DNA from: Catonella massiliensis
GTDB lineage: Bacteria > Bacillota > Clostridia > Lachnospirales > Lachnospiraceae
DNA: 64,000 nucleotides
NCBI RefSeq assembly: GCF_016651435.1
Contig: NZ_JAEPRJ010000001.1
Location: 1,426,001-1,490,000 of the forward strand
Direction: 5' to 3'
A program made the translations under genes and the position numbers. Positions 1 to 10,080 of this stretch are shown one piece after another. The first letter of the stretch is position 1. The number at the start of each line of letters is the position of its first letter. The notes under the pieces were generated by a model. It worked only from the letters and a program-made list of their open reading frames with translations. It did no database searches and was not told where the DNA came from.

Positions 1-587
1 ACAAGCATCTTGATAGCTCTTGCAGAACCTCTTTCCTCTGCAAAGTAGTTAACACGGATACCTCTCTCGTGATAGCCTTCTTCAACAGGTCCTAAAATCT
101 CTTCACCTGTAGCAAGCTTCTTGATAAGAGTAGCAAGATTACCGACAGACTTCTTCATTGTAGCTGCAGAATTACCTGTCTTAACTGTAATAATATCCTT
201 ACGGAACATATCAACGCCAGGATTCTCCTCATAAGAAGCTGTAATAACCTTACATCCAAGTCTTTCTTCAACAGCCTTACAGATAGTACCACAGGCAACA
301 CCGTAACGGCCTGCGTTAAATGATGGGCCTGCTACGAATACGTCAGGATTGTATTTCTTAACCATTTCAACTATTATATCAGTTGCTGTGTCAAGATTTT
401 CTCCGAAATAGTTATCACCACAGATTACCGTAGCTACTATCTGATAGTCATCGCCAAGCTCAGCCTGAAGCGCCAAACCAGGTCCAATAACTTCTTCTCT
501 TACTTCCGGCTTAAAGTCGGCTTTGTCTTCACCACCGATGCCGGCAAAGAACTGGTTTATATAATGTACAATTTTATACTTTGCCAT
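1..587 (-). CDS. grdB: Glycine reductase component B, gamma subunit (GrdB), N-terminal part
   Basis: The first ~195 codons are present; the gene runs off the left edge. The product begins MAKYKIVHYINQFFAGIGGE and contains GPAFNAGRYGVACG, both typical of the selenoprotein B subunit of glycine/sarcosine/betaine reductases. In the family this subunit binds the amino-acid substrate as a Schiff base on the partner pyruvoyl group and passes a carboxymethyl group to selenoprotein A through a selenocysteine. The Sec UGA codon would lie beyond this window, so it cannot be checked. The ATG (585-587) follows a GGAGGGAAATGAG ribosome site. grdE ends 24 bases upstream, so the two are co-transcribed. The substrate (glycine, sarcosine or betaine) is not proven; the wording fits glycine best. 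Confidence 0.88.
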   Translation of the reverse strand, partial: MAKYKIVHYINQFFAGIGGEDKADFKPEVREEVIGPGLALQAELGDDYQIVATVICGDNYFGENLDTATDIIVEMVKKYNPDVFVAGPSFNAGRYGVACGTICKAVEERLGCKVITASYEENPGVDMFRKDIITVKTGNSAATMKKSVGNLATLIKKLATGEEILGPVEEGYHERGIRVNYFAEERGSARAIKML

Positions 588-611
588 CTCATTTCCCTCC
601 ATAATTATTAA

Positions 612-1901
612 TTAATAGCCTCTTGCTGCAAGCGTATTGAATCCGTTAGCAATTGTAGAAGCAATGATAATCTGAATCTCAGCCTCAAATGAGCCATCTG
701 GGTTAACGCATCCAGCCCATCCACCAATCTGATTCTCGATATAATCCATAGTACCGATTATCTTGTCCATCTTAGGGAACTGTAATGTCATATTACCCTG
801 TCCACAAGATGCAAGAGCATTTGCCTCATCGCAAACGTCTGCAAGAGACTGGCTCTTTCCGTCTTTTCCAGGGAATTCATCTGTTATAAGAACAACGTCT
901 ACACCCTTTCTCTGAACCTTCTTACAGTTCATCATAAGGTCTGTGTCAGGGTTACCATAGCCTTCCTCTGTAATAAGAACACCGTCAAGTCCCATCCACT
1001 CAGCGAGCTTTGCTACCATATCAGAATGTCTTTCCTTATCAGCAAGGAATACGTTCTCATTGGTTAAGATAACGCCCATAAAGTTTATGTCTTTTCCGTG
1101 ATGCTTGAAGCAATCTTCAATAACAGGATTGTGGAAATGATGATATGTTGTAACCTTATCACAAGGAGCAACGCAGTTACCGGATACGATAGCACCGTCC
1201 ATAATCTCCTGTGGATACATATAGGTAGGAATGAACTGCTTAGCATCTACTCCGTAGTAATATGTGTCATGGAGAAGTCCCTGTGACTGAAGCATGTGAA
1301 CGTAACCAACCTTTGGAAGATCAGGATACATTGCAGCCTGCTCAAATATAGGCTTTGTCTCAAATGTCTCAAGTGTATCAGGCTCAACTTCTTTTCCTGC
1401 CTCCCCAAGATAAGCAGCAACCTTAAGACCTGCCATACGGCCCGCCTTCTCATATACGTGAGTCTCTAATCCTTCCTGAGGCTCGATTACTACACAAAGG
1501 TTAACTGTTTTTGAGAATGGGCAGTAATCAGCAGCAACGCCGCTCATATCGATTACACCTTCCTGGAAACCAACAATTCTTCCTACAGTAACCACACAGC
1601 AGCCATCAAGAGCATGGGTTCTTCCTTCACCAACTGTAGGACTAACTTTTCCGATAACACCAGGGAAGATGTTGCCGCCACCGCTTACTTTTACTCTTGG
1701 CTCAATTACATCCTTAACAGGAGTAATTCTTGTCTTCTCTCCCGGTCTTGCGATATCAAGCTTGCAGCCTTTGAGCTTATCGTCTTCAAGAACAAGCTTC
1801 TCTACTTCTTCTTTATTAACGTAGAGAACGTGATCTTTTACATAAGTCTTGTCTGCGAACTGGATATCATCGATTCTGATTTTTCCAAGTTCCAATTTCA
1901 T
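612..1901 (-). CDS. grdE: Glycine reductase component B proprotein, alpha/beta subunits (GrdE)
   Basis: At 429 residues this is the full family length. GrdE is a proprotein that cleaves itself at an Asn-Cys bond to give two subunits, the Cys becoming the pyruvoyl group that anchors the substrate amine. The site is visible as SGNCVAPCDK, with Asn242-Cys243, followed by the conserved TTYHHFHNP. The protein works with GrdB in the cytoplasm in reductive deamination of glycine to acetyl phosphate. It starts at an ATG preceded by AAGGAGGG and is the first gene after a long leader (1902-2070) carrying three evenly spaced dyads. Whether the operon also carries grdA/grdC/grdD cannot be seen. Confidence 0.93.
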   Translation of the reverse strand: MKLELGKIRIDDIQFADKTYVKDHVLYVNKEEVEKLVLEDDKLKGCKLDIARPGEKTRITPVKDVIEPRVKVSGGGNIFPGVIGKVSPTVGEGRTHALDGCCVVTVGRIVGFQEGVIDMSGVAADYCPFSKTVNLCVVIEPQEGLETHVYEKAGRMAGLKVAAYLGEAGKEVEPDTLETFETKPIFEQAAMYPDLPKVGYVHMLQSQGLLHDTYYYGVDAKQFIPTYMYPQEIMDGAIVSGNCVAPCDKVTTYHHFHNPVIEDCFKHHGKDINFMGVILTNENVFLADKERHSDMVAKLAEWMGLDGVLITEEGYGNPDTDLMMNCKKVQRKGVDVVLITDEFPGKDGKSQSLADVCDEANALASCGQGNMTLQFPKMDKIIGTMDYIENQIGGWAGCVNPDGSFEAEIQIIIASTIANGFNTLAARGY

Positions 1902-1929
1902 AGGTAAATCCCTCCTTATATAATTTTAG

Positions 1930-2055
1930 TAATCACGATAACTTATTTATAAAAATAAAAAATATTTGATTGATACAAATAATTTTTTATCGCGATAACA
2001 TCTTGCTAAAAAAAATTAATTCTTAGACTTCCGTTATCTTATATAATCATGATAA
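1930..2055 (-). promoter_or_regulatory. Three 12-bp dyads at exact 57-bp spacing in the grdE leader
   Basis: On the minus strand the sites read TTATCATGATTA (2044-2055), TTATCGCGATAA (1987-1998, a perfect palindrome) and TTATCGTGATTA (1930-1941). Start-to-start distance is 57 bases in both cases. They lie just downstream of a predicted start of transcription and before the grdE ribosome site. A dimeric repressor or activator operator with consensus TTATCrYGATWA is the simplest reading; the binding protein is not identified. Confidence 0.6.
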
Positions 2056-2069
2056 CTTGTGACATGTAT

Positions 2070-2098
2070 ATAATATACAATTTTTTATAAATTTTCAA
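2070..2098 (-). promoter_or_regulatory. Predicted grdE promoter
   Basis: On the minus strand TTGAAA (2093-2098) is followed after 17 bases by TATTAT (2070-2075). This would start RNA near 2063 and give a leader of about 160 bases containing the three dyads. It is a sequence match only. Confidence 0.45.
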
Positions 2099-2138
2099 GC
2101 ATTAATTGTTAATTAATCCAAGTTTGGCAATTTAACGA

Positions 2139-2177
2139 AATCACCCCACGAAAACCGCATATTTCCGTAGGGTGATT
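2139..2177 (-). terminator. Hairpin terminator after the YkvI-type transporter gene
   Basis: Twelve-base arms (AATCACCC... and ...GGGTGATT) pair with one mismatch around a 15-base loop. The U-tract on the minus strand is weak (TTTCGTTAAATT); the plus strand has a better run of T, so the element may act in both directions. It separates the transporter from the grdE promoter. Confidence 0.5.
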
Positions 2178-2270
2178 CTTAAATTTTTGTGCAATTTTTA
2201 CAATAAATCGTCTTATTTATTGCTTTTATCTATAAGTGAACTTAGGATTCCAACTACTTAATTGTATAAA

Positions 2271-3416
2271 TCAGGCCTCTTTTTTCTTTAAAAAAGTATC
2301 TTTGATATTCTTCCATAACATAAATACAATGAGTAATGCTCCTACATAACCATTTAATACATAAATATAATTTACAAGCATCTTAAATGGTAAGAAGAGT
2401 CCTACTATAAGGCCGATAATAGCAAGCACAATTGTAAGTATCTTGAACTTAGGTGTACCCTCTTTAGCAAATCTTGAAGCAGGATTGTAAAGAAGAGGCA
2501 CAGCTGAAGTATAAATACCTGCAAATACTATTACAGCAAAAATAGCTGAAAATGGTTTCCATACCTTCATTGCAAGAATGAGATTTGGAATGGCTGCATC
2601 CCATACATGTATGCTTCCATCTGCATTAGGTGTATTGATATTGGCTATCTGTGCAAAAGAAATAAGCGCAATAGCAACGGATACTGCAATTGTTCCACCT
2701 ATTATACCATAATAAAGATTCTTCTTGCTATTCTTTGTACCAAGTGCTGCCATAAAGCTCGCAAACCAAAGAAGAGCGAAGCCTGAGTAAGAAAGTCCAG
2801 ATATAAGCCAGTTAGGACCTGCATTTTTAATGGTCTCACCTGCTTTTGCTCCTTCAAAGGTTCCATTTTTAATAGCATCAAGTCCTGCCTGGATATCACC
2901 ACCATCTCTAAAAAGAGTAATGATACCGATTGCTATACATATTACAACTATAATTGGTCCAACTAATCCTATCGCATCTACCAAAAATTCAAGTCCGCCT
3001 GCAACAGTAATAGCGGTTAAAGCTACTAAGATTACAGCTCCTATCCAAAGAGGAAGTCCATATTCCTGATTAAGTGTTGAAGCTGCACCACCTACCATTA
3101 CCCAAAATGACATATAGCAAAAGATTGTCGAATAATAGTCACAAAAGGTACCTACATATTTTCCGCAGTAAAATCTGTAAATATCATTGGCTTTTTCAAA
3201 ATGCTCTTCTGCTCCCGCTTTTGCAAAGTTGACATTGTAATATAGAAAAGTTCCGAAAAATACTGCCAATGTTAAAAGTCCCTCAACTCCATATGCAGTA
3301 TAATACTGAATTATCTCCTGTCCGGTAGCAAAGCCTGAGCCTATCTGGAAGGCTATTACTGCACCTGCAAGGATTAAAACTCTTTTCCAACTAAACGCAT
3401 TATGTTCTTGTTTCAT
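2271..3416 (-). CDS. YkvI-family (COG3949-type) membrane transporter
   Basis: A 381-residue, highly hydrophobic protein with about ten to eleven predicted membrane helices and almost no soluble domains. The N-terminal segment has GSGFATGQE, the unwound-helix motif of YkvI-type members of the APC/LeuT-fold superfamily. Proteins of this family are mostly uncharacterised, and sodium-coupled amino-acid or amine uptake is inferred from fold only. It lies between the fhs-grdX-tetR genes and grdE-grdB, so glycine or a related amine is a reasonable substrate guess. The ATG start has a GAGAGG ribosome site 6 bases upstream. A leader with a six-codon ORF and a hairpin precedes it. Confidence 0.78.
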   Translation of the reverse strand: MKQEHNAFSWKRVLILAGAVIAFQIGSGFATGQEIIQYYTAYGVEGLLTLAVFFGTFLYYNVNFAKAGAEEHFEKANDIYRFYCGKYVGTFCDYYSTIFCYMSFWVMVGGAASTLNQEYGLPLWIGAVILVALTAITVAGGLEFLVDAIGLVGPIIVVICIAIGIITLFRDGGDIQAGLDAIKNGTFEGAKAGETIKNAGPNWLISGLSYSGFALLWFASFMAALGTKNSKKNLYYGIIGGTIAVSVAIALISFAQIANINTPNADGSIHVWDAAIPNLILAMKVWKPFSAIFAVIVFAGIYTSAVPLLYNPASRFAKEGTPKFKILTIVLAIIGLIVGLFLPFKMLVNYIYVLNGYVGALLIVFMLWKNIKDTFLKKKEA

Positions 3417-3466
3417 ACGTACCTCTCGTTTGATTATTATTTTTAAGGTAAAATATAGTTCTGTGA

Positions 3467-3484
3467 GATAATGTAATCATTATC
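3467..3484 (-). promoter_or_regulatory. Perfect inverted repeat in the transporter leader
   Basis: GATAATG-TAAT-CATTATC has 7-bp perfect arms and a 4-base loop. It overlaps the stop codon of a six-codon leader ORF and lies 50 bases before the transporter start. It could be an operator or an RNA hairpin. Its half-sites (GATAA/TTATC) are those of the grdE dyads but facing outward. Confidence 0.45.
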
Positions 3485-3500
3485 CCGGCCGTGGCATCAT
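3480..3500 (-). CDS. Possible six-residue leader peptide (MMPRPG)
   Basis: A strong ribosome site AAAGGAGG (3509-3516) stands 8 bases before ATG ATG CCA CGG CCG GGA TAA. The peptide MMPRPG uses CGG, a codon seldom seen in the neighbouring AT-rich genes, and ends in the arm of the 3467-3484 hairpin, 63 bases before the transporter start. A ribosome-stalling or translation-coupled control element is inferred; there is no direct proof that it is translated. Confidence 0.45.
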   Translation of the reverse strand: MMPRPG

Positions 3501-3703
3501 AGGCTAATCCTCCTTTAACAAAATTAATCCCAGGATATCCTCTTAAAGCATAATGAATTAGTTATTACAAATCTAACTAAATAAGCTTACATCATACCAA
3601 AAATACAATATCTGGTTCATCTACATGTTACATAATTTTTAGGTATTAATCAATAGTTTTTAGTAATTTTTTATTAATTATTTCAACTTTTTATAGCGCA
3701 ATA

Positions 3704-3744
3704 AAATCCGCCATCTACGACAATTCATTGTGGATGGCGGATTT
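3704..3744 (-). terminator. Strong intrinsic terminator after tetR
   Basis: Twelve-base perfect arms (AAATCCGCCATC / GATGGCGGATTT) enclose a 17-base loop, followed on the minus strand by TTTTATT. It ends the fhs-grdX-tetR unit and isolates the transporter gene. The stretch 3505-3703 holds no gene. Confidence 0.8.
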
Positions 3745-3805
3745 AGATAAAAGTCTATTATTCAATATTAAAACTCAATTTGCAATTTTTTGCAAAAATT
3801 CGTAT

Positions 3806-4507
3806 TTATTTGCAAGATTTTGCAATTACGGTTTTATAGCCTGTGTAACCTTTCAAATCTGAGGCAAGAGCCTTAACCGCAAGTTCACAATCATATATAT
3901 AATCCCAAACATATTTATTGATTGTCTCTTCATCAGTGATTTTATTATCCATGATTGTTTTTAGATATCCCTTATATAATAAACACACAATTCTGTTAAG
4001 CATAACAGCATTGTCATAAGTAATGGCATCATCAGCTATACAAAGCTTACACATCTCAAAATCTCTCCCCAAAAACTCAGGATTGGTAAGCATTGCCTGA
4101 AATGATGTCGATGATTCATCAATTTCCTCAGGAAACATTCGATAATACTCCCCTATGGCTTCACTAAGTGCTGTCTCATAGTTGTTAAAAAACAGCAGAT
4201 TGTAAGCTAGCGGCTTTCTGAATGCTTCCATACAGTAGCAATACCAAACCCCCACATATCTTTCCCATACATTACTCCATACCTTCTCAGCGGTATTTAG
4301 AGAAGTAATATAATTTTTAAGTTCAGCTAACTGAGCAAAGTAGATGAGTTCATCACGATTTGCAAAATACCTGTACAGATTTGCTGATGAACACTTCATT
4401 TCCTTAGCCAGTTTTCTTATTGAAACAGAATCGATACCTTCTCTTTTAATCATTTCATTGGCTTTTATTATATAGTCTTTTCTATTGAGGCCTTTAAAAT
4501 AATCCAT
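3806..4507 (-). CDS. TetR/AcrR-family transcriptional regulator
   Basis: This 233-residue protein has an N-terminal TetR-type DNA-binding domain at about residues 10-55, with the recognition-helix pattern KCSSANLYRYFANRDEL. The rest is a long helical ligand-binding/dimerisation region. It ends the fhs-grdX-tetR unit: grdX stops 15 bases upstream, and AAAGGAGC precedes the ATG. The placement suggests that it controls the glycine reductase genes, the transporter, or both, and it is the best local candidate to bind the palindromes at 1930-2055 or 3467-3484. That link is inference; TetR operators are often 15 bp or longer, so the 12-bp dyads may belong to another protein. Confidence 0.82.
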   Translation of the reverse strand: MDYFKGLNRKDYIIKANEMIKREGIDSVSIRKLAKEMKCSSANLYRYFANRDELIYFAQLAELKNYITSLNTAEKVWSNVWERYVGVWYCYCMEAFRKPLAYNLLFFNNYETALSEAIGEYYRMFPEEIDESSTSFQAMLTNPEFLGRDFEMCKLCIADDAITYDNAVMLNRIVCLLYKGYLKTIMDNKITDEETINKYVWDYIYDCELAVKALASDLKGYTGYKTVIAKSCK

Positions 4508-4522
4508 TCTGAATCGCTCCTT

Positions 4523-4912
4523 TTAACATATCCTTGGAATTACATTTTCAATTACTGATAAGTCAATTGTCTTGAAGTCATTTGCTACATCCTCCGGATA
4601 GCTCTCGGGGCTCTTCGCAATACCCTGCCACTGTCTAAATGTCTCCACGCATTTTTCAATAAGCATTATATCTTCTGTATTATCTTCACCTTCTTTTGGA
4701 TAAATGATAATCGAGCGGTAAAGTGTCTGATTAGGCTTAAGGCTTGAGGCCTGAGGGTGAGTGAGCAGTTTATTGCCCGAATATACCATATCCCTTGTCT
4801 TTATCATCACTTCCTCGTAGTCCTTACACATGATACAATGTATCTTGTCTCCGAATTTATCAACTACTCTGTCATTATTTGTAAGCAAAATTGCCTTTTC
4901 TATCTCCCACAT
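4523..4912 (-). CDS. grdX: GrdX family protein
   Basis: A small soluble 129-residue protein. It matches the GrdX family found in glycine/betaine reductase gene clusters: an N-terminal LTNN segment and the central KLLTHPQASSLKPNQT, which corresponds to the conserved LLTHPL..S.KPN of the family. Its function is unknown. It sits 22 bases after fhs and 15 bases before tetR, with AAGGAG ahead of the ATG. Its presence next to grdE/grdB supports the glycine reductase reading of the locus. Confidence 0.85.
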   Translation of the reverse strand: MWEIEKAILLTNNDRVVDKFGDKIHCIMCKDYEEVMIKTRDMVYSGNKLLTHPQASSLKPNQTLYRSIIIYPKEGEDNTEDIMLIEKCVETFRQWQGIAKSPESYPEDVANDFKTIDLSVIENVIPRIC

Positions 4913-4934
4913 CTTAAAAACTCCTTAATAATAT

Positions 4935-6605
4935 TTAAAACAGTCCAACTATATTGCCGTCATCATCCACATCAATGTTAAATGCTGCAGGTGTCTTTGG
5001 AAGTCCCGGCATAGTCATAATATTGCCTGTAAGCACTACCACAAAGCCTGCTCCGGCTGATACATAAGCCTCCCTTACAGTCACTCTAAAGCCCTCAGGT
5101 CTTCCAAGGAGAGCTGCATTATCTGAGAGCGAATACTGTGTCTTTGCCATACATACAGGGAAGTGGCCAAATCCAAGTTCTTCAATCTTTTTAATCATCT
5201 TATCAGCAGCAGACGCAAAGTCCACTCCTGATGCTCCATAAATTTTAGTACATATTGCTTCTATTTTTTCTTTGATAGAAAGTTCATCTCCATAGATAGG
5301 CGCATAATTAGAAGTCTTTGACTCGATTGTTGCAATTATTTTCTTTGCAAGCTCCTCACCACCAAGACCGCCTTTTTCCCAAACTTCTGCAAGTTCAAAG
5401 TCACATCCTCTATCCTCACAAAAATCTTTTACGAATTTGAGCTCTGCTTCTGTGTCTGAGACAAACTTATTAAGTGTTACTACAACAGGAACGCCGAACT
5501 GCTTCAGATTCTCAATATGCTTTTCAAGGTTTACTATTCCCTTTTTAAGTGCATCAAGGTTCTCTGCTCCAAGCTCCTTCTTATCCACTCCTCCATTGTA
5601 CTTAAGAGCCCTTATAGTAGCTACAAGAACCACTACAGATGGCTTAAGTCCTGCCATACGGCATTTGATATCCAAGAACTTCTCAGCACCAAGGTCAGCA
5701 CCAAAACCTGCTTCTGTGATAACATAATCAGCAAGTTTAAGGGCTGTCTTTGTTGCCCTTACTGAGTTACAGCCATGGGCTATATTGGCAAATGGCCCAC
5801 CATGAACAATAGCAGGGCTATGCTCTATAGTCTGAATAAGATTTGGCTTGATTGCCTCTTTAAGAAGAGCCGCCATAGAGCCGACTGCATTCAAATCTCC
5901 TGCGGTAACAGGCTTGCCATCGAAGCTATAGGCTACAATTATACGTGAAAGTCTCTCTTTTAAGTCCTTCATATCATTTGCAAGACAGAGAACAGCCATT
6001 ATTTCAGAGGCAACCGTAATTACAAAGTGATCCTCTCTAACCACACCGTCAGCAGATGACCCCAGTCCTACCACTACATTTCTAAGTACCCTGTCGTTCA
6101 TATCAAGACAGCGTTTCCAAACTATCTGATTGGTATCTATTCCTAGGGCATTACCCTGTTTTATGTGGTTATCAAGTAAGGCTGAAAGCAAATTGTTGGC
6201 AGAGGTAATTGCATGAAAATCACCGGTAAAATGGAGATTTAAATCCTCCATAGGCACTACCTGTGCATAGCCTCCGCCTGCTGCTCCGCCTTTTACTCCA
6301 AAACAAGGTCCAAGAGAAGGCTCTCTAAGTGCTATTACAGCCTTTTTGCCAAGTCTTTCAAATGCCTCACCAAGGCCTACGGTGACCGTTGTCTTTCCTT
6401 CACCCGCAGGGGTAGGATTGATAGCAGTAACAAGAATCAGCTTTCCATCTTCATTGTCTTTAATCCTGTCCCAAAGCTCATCCGAGAGCTTAGCCTTATA
6501 CTTTCCGTATAATTCAAGCTCGTCTAAGGAAATGCCAAGCTTTTCAGCTACTTCTCCAATAGGCTTCATCACCGCTTCTTTAGCTATTTCAATATCAGTT
6601 TTCAT
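4935..6605 (-). CDS. fhs: Formate-tetrahydrofolate ligase
   Basis: The enzyme makes 10-formyl-tetrahydrofolate from formate, ATP and tetrahydrofolate in the cytoplasm. The 556 residues are the usual length. The P-loop-like nucleotide site [14 protein letters not shown] lies at about residues 66-79, and the family signatures [14 protein letters not shown] and HFTGDFHAI follow. In glycine fermenters the enzyme links one-carbon units from glycine cleavage to formate and ATP. It heads the fhs-grdX-tetR unit and has its own predicted promoter upstream. Confidence 0.97.
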   Translation of the reverse strand: MKTDIEIAKEAVMKPIGEVAEKLGISLDELELYGKYKAKLSDELWDRIKDNEDGKLILVTAINPTPAGEGKTTVTVGLGEAFERLGKKAVIALREPSLGPCFGVKGGAAGGGYAQVVPMEDLNLHFTGDFHAITSANNLLSALLDNHIKQGNALGIDTNQIVWKRCLDMNDRVLRNVVVGLGSSADGVVREDHFVITVASEIMAVLCLANDMKDLKERLSRIIVAYSFDGKPVTAGDLNAVGSMAALLKEAIKPNLIQTIEHSPAIVHGGPFANIAHGCNSVRATKTALKLADYVITEAGFGADLGAEKFLDIKCRMAGLKPSVVVLVATIRALKYNGGVDKKELGAENLDALKKGIVNLEKHIENLKQFGVPVVVTLNKFVSDTEAELKFVKDFCEDRGCDFELAEVWEKGGLGGEELAKKIIATIESKTSNYAPIYGDELSIKEKIEAICTKIYGASGVDFASAADKMIKKIEELGFGHFPVCMAKTQYSLSDNAALLGRPEGFRVTVREAYVSAGAGFVVVLTGNIMTMPGLPKTPAAFNIDVDDDGNIVGLF

Positions 6606-6755
6606 AAATCCCGTCCCCTTTTCGGTTTTTTAGTTTAATACTTGTTACTTATAATACAATTGTCAAAAGCAGATAAATAATATTTGGATTTGCTTGTAAA
6701 AGAGTTTAATAGCTTTTGATACCCAAATATACTTATAAATATCTTGCACAGCTTA

Positions 6756-6785
6756 ATCATAACTAATAAATGCTCTATGTGTCAA
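6756..6785 (-). promoter_or_regulatory. Predicted fhs promoter
   Basis: Minus strand TTGACA (6780-6785), 18-base spacer, TATGAT (6756-6761), about 150 bases before fhs. The 230-base gap 6606-6832 holds no other recognisable gene. Confidence 0.5.
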
Positions 6786-6832
6786 TTCAAAAAAAGTGCT
6801 CATTTTATAGCTATTAATGTCAAAAAATCTAA

Positions 6833-9800
6833 TCAGTGTCTTGACATTATGAAAGCTTCAAAATCATCCTTACTCATAAGCACCTTTCGAGGCTTGGTTC
6901 CATCCTCAGCACTTACTACTCCTGCTTCAGCAAGCTGATCCATGATTCTGGCTGCCCTGTTGAAGCCTATTCTGTACACCCTTTGAAACATACCTATAGA
7001 AGCCTTATCTTTGTCTATTACCAGTTTCCCGGCTTCTTCAAAATACGCATCAAAGCCGTCATCCTCTTCAGCAGGTGTATTTCCTTCCTTAATGCTCTCA
7101 ACCTGAGCAGCTGCGTTTACCTGCTCTGTAATATCAGCCGCCTTGTGAGCAGGATCATTGTTTTCTTTGATGAATTCAACTACATCAGAGACCTCATTAT
7201 CCGAAACAAAGGCTCCCTGAACCCTCACTGGCTTAGGATATCCAGAAGGGAAGAATAGCATATCCCCCTTACCTAAGAGCTTTTCGGCCCCTGCTCCGTC
7301 AAGAATTGTCCTCGAATCCACCTGAGACGATACAGCAAAGGCTATTCTTGAAGGTACATTTGCCTTAATAAGACCTGTGATGACATTTACACTTGGGCGC
7401 TGGGTTGCAATTACAAGATGGATACCTGCTGCTCTTGCAAGCTGAGCCAGACGGCATATAGCTTCTTCAACCTCCTTTGATGAAACCATCATAAGGTCAG
7501 CAAGCTCGTCTACTATTATCACTATCTGAGGCATCCATTCAGGCGAATCTTTTCCTACCTTTTTGTTAAAGCCCTTTATTTCTCTAACCTTCATGTCGGA
7601 GAAAAGCTTGTAACGCCTGTTCATTTCCGCAACTGCCCAGTTAAGAGCTGCTGCCGCCTTCTTAGGATCTGTTACTACAGGAAGCAAAAGATGAGGTATT
7701 CCGTTATATACAGAAAGCTCAACCACCTTAGGATCCACCATAATAAGCTTGACCTCACTAGGCTTTGCCTTGTAAAGTATACTCATAATAAGCGTATTGA
7801 TGCATACTGACTTTCCTGAGCCTGTTGCACCGGCAATTAGAAGATGAGGCATCTTTGCTATATCAGATATCATAGTCTGCCCGCCTATGTCCTTACCCAC
7901 AGCAAAGGCAAGCTTTGACTGGTGTTCATTAAAGTCTTTATTCTCAATCAAATCTCTAAAGTACACCATCAGGTTCTTTTTATTAGGTACTTCAATTCCG
8001 ACTGCTGCCTTTCCCGGAATCGGTGCCTCTATACGAATATCAGCTGCCGCAAGATTTAACTTAATGTCATCAGTAAGTGCAGTTATCTTGCTTACCTTAA
8101 CCCCCTGTTCAGGCTGAAGCTCATACCTTGTTACAGATGGGCCACAGCTGACATCAGTTACCTTTACATTTACTCCAAAGGCAGTCAGGGTTTCCTGAAG
8201 TTTTCTTGCAGTTTCGTGTAGCTCTTCATCACTTATTCCCTCATCATCACTCTCAGCCTTGCTTAGTAGACTAATTGGCGGAAATACATAAGGCTTAGGA
8301 GGTGCAGGTGGATTGGCAACTGATATATCCGGAATAAGCGGCTCTATGCCATCATCTCTTCTCTCTTTTATAGGGCTGTTACTATTTTCAGGAATATTTG
8401 AAATGTCTGTAGAGATTGCACTATTATTACCACCATCACCAAATGAAGACTCAAGCGCTTTATTGCCGGTTATGGTTTTCTTTTCAAGGAGCCTCTCTTT
8501 TTCAATTTCAAGAATAGACCTTTGAGGAACTAGCTCTTCTTCATCCTCATCATCCAGCAAATCTTCATATTCGTCTATATCATCTTCAAAATCGCTCTCA
8601 TCCGTTTCGTAGTAATTTTTATCAAGCTTATGAGAGCTTACTTCATTTTCCGCTTCATCCTCTAAATCTTCCTTATCCTCTTCTTCAATCAAAGCTTCAG
8701 CCTTTACTTCAGGCTCTTCTATACCTCCAAGCTCTGATTTATAATCAGACTCTGCTATACCACTAGGCTCTGTTATAGTATCAAGCCCTTCATCAATCTT
8801 TCCTTCTTCTCCTTCCGGCTTCCACAAACCTTCACCATCACCGAACTTATCATTGATTTCTTTTAAGTAAAACTCATCTTCTTTGCCCTCAGAAATCTTC
8901 TTATCCTCATTTGCCCTATGAATCAGAAAAGAAAGCTGAGATTTTTCTGTCTCGCCTACCTCCTTTACTTCTACCTCTTTGTTAATATCAACAGCTTCCT
9001 CTGTTGTTTTTTGATTTTCACGGGCAGCCTCTTTCTTTTCAGACACTTTAGCTTCTCCGATAGGAGCATCATCTACAGTCTCTTTATCCATATCTGCAGA
9101 CTTCTCCTTTGTAGCTGCTTCTTCCTCTTCTTTCTTAGCTTCTTCCTGCTTTGCAGTCTCCTCAAGCTTCTTCTTGTTCTCTATATTTGCCTTAATCCTC
9201 TCCTGAATAATCTCTTCGGAAATGGCCCTCTTTCTATCCATTTCCTCCTGTCTAAGCCTCTCATCCTCTTCGGCTCTGGCCTGTCTTATTCTCTCTCTTT
9301 CAGCCCTTCTTATTTCTCTTAGCTCTTTTCTTCTGGCTAACTTCTCCTCCGCCTTTGCCCTGGCGTCAAGCATAGCCTCATTCTTATATTCCGCTATAGT
9401 CTCTCTGGTTTCTGTCACCCTGTCGTTTATAACAGAGGTTATGAGCCTTCCCGTTAAATAAATAACAAACATTATAATTATCGCTATTAGCAAAAGGTAT
9501 GCTCCTACCTGGGCAAGCCCAAGATTAAATATCTTAGCAAGAGCACCTCCGAGGAAGCCTCCTCCGTTTTTATTATCCACAGACATCGTGTATAGAGATT
9601 TCCAAGGAATGTCACTTAGGTCTCCATATGACGCAAGCTCAAATATACCACCAAAGGCTAAAAGCAGGCCTGCACTTGCCATAACTTTATTTCTAACCCT
9701 CTTATTGCCTACATTAGCCAACATAAAAATAGACGCAAAGAAAACATAGAATGGAAATATCCATGTAATCACACCTATGCAGCCAAAAAGAAAGCTATTA

Positions 9801-10057
9801 ATACCTCTTCCTACAGGTCCAACCAGATTAAAATTTGAAAGTAAAAGTACAATTGAGATGACACTGGTAAATATGAATAATAATTCATATTTGTTCTCTG
9901 ATAAAAAGCCTTCTCTTTCAACTTTAACCTGCTTATTACGTGTAGTTCTCTTTGTACCTGTCTTCTTTCCTACAGTCTTCTTTGTAGAATTCCTGCTATT
10001 GCCGCTTTTTCTATTACCTTTGTTTGCTGTTTTTTTTCTATTATTATTCCCTGCCAT
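6833..10057 (-). CDS. ftsK: DNA translocase FtsK/SpoIIIE family
   Basis: The 1074-residue product has the three FtsK parts. Four membrane helices occupy about residues 55-210. A long charged, Glu/Lys-rich linker follows (about 220-600). A RecA-like motor comes next, with Walker [10 protein letters not shown] near residue 742 and Walker [13 protein letters not shown] near 847. The C-terminal winged-helix gamma domain (about 1005-1074) contains [14 protein letters not shown] and would read KOPS-like polar sequences. The protein pumps DNA at the division septum or into a forespore. The repetitive acidic linker creates long shadow ORFs on the other strand. Length is above the ~800 residues of B. 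subtilis SpoIIIE because of the linker. GAGGT precedes the ATG. Confidence 0.95.
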   Translation of the reverse strand: MAGNNNRKKTANKGNRKSGNSRNSTKKTVGKKTGTKRTTRNKQVKVEREGFLSENKYELLFIFTSVISIVLLLSNFNLVGPVGRGINSFLFGCIGVITWIFPFYVFFASIFMLANVGNKRVRNKVMASAGLLLAFGGIFELASYGDLSDIPWKSLYTMSVDNKNGGGFLGGALAKIFNLGLAQVGAYLLLIAIIIMFVIYLTGRLITSVINDRVTETRETIAEYKNEAMLDARAKAEEKLARRKELREIRRAERERIRQARAEEDERLRQEEMDRKRAISEEIIQERIKANIENKKKLEETAKQEEAKKEEEEAATKEKSADMDKETVDDAPIGEAKVSEKKEAARENQKTTEEAVDINKEVEVKEVGETEKSQLSFLIHRANEDKKISEGKEDEFYLKEINDKFGDGEGLWKPEGEEGKIDEGLDTITEPSGIAESDYKSELGGIEEPEVKAEALIEEEDKEDLEDEAENEVSSHKLDKNYYETDESDFEDDIDEYEDLLDDEDEEELVPQRSILEIEKERLLEKKTITGNKALESSFGDGGNNSAISTDISNIPENSNSPIKERRDDGIEPLIPDISVANPPAPPKPYVFPPISLLSKAESDDEGISDEELHETARKLQETLTAFGVNVKVTDVSCGPSVTRYELQPEQGVKVSKITALTDDIKLNLAAADIRIEAPIPGKAAVGIEVPNKKNLMVYFRDLIENKDFNEHQSKLAFAVGKDIGGQTMISDIAKMPHLLIAGATGSGKSVCINTLIMSILYKAKPSEVKLIMVDPKVVELSVYNGIPHLLLPVVTDPKKAAAALNWAVAEMNRRYKLFSDMKVREIKGFNKKVGKDSPEWMPQIVIIVDELADLMMVSSKEVEEAICRLAQLARAAGIHLVIATQRPSVNVITGLIKANVPSRIAFAVSSQVDSRTILDGAGAEKLLGKGDMLFFPSGYPKPVRVQGAFVSDNEVSDVVEFIKENNDPAHKAADITEQVNAAAQVESIKEGNTPAEEDDGFDAYFEEAGKLVIDKDKASIGMFQRVYRIGFNRAARIMDQLAEAGVVSAEDGTKPRKVLMSKDDFEAFIMSRH

Positions 10058-10080
10058 TTTTACCTCACATTAAGCATAAA

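Noticed and set aside
1902..2138. Glycine riboswitch in the grdE leader
   Set aside because: The leader is very AT-rich and lacks the paired aptamer core; only the three dyads stand out.
8918..9461. Plus-strand ORFs opposite ftsK
   Set aside because: Mirror of the repetitive Glu/Lys linker of FtsK; hydrophobic runs arise from reverse-complemented GAA/AAG codons.
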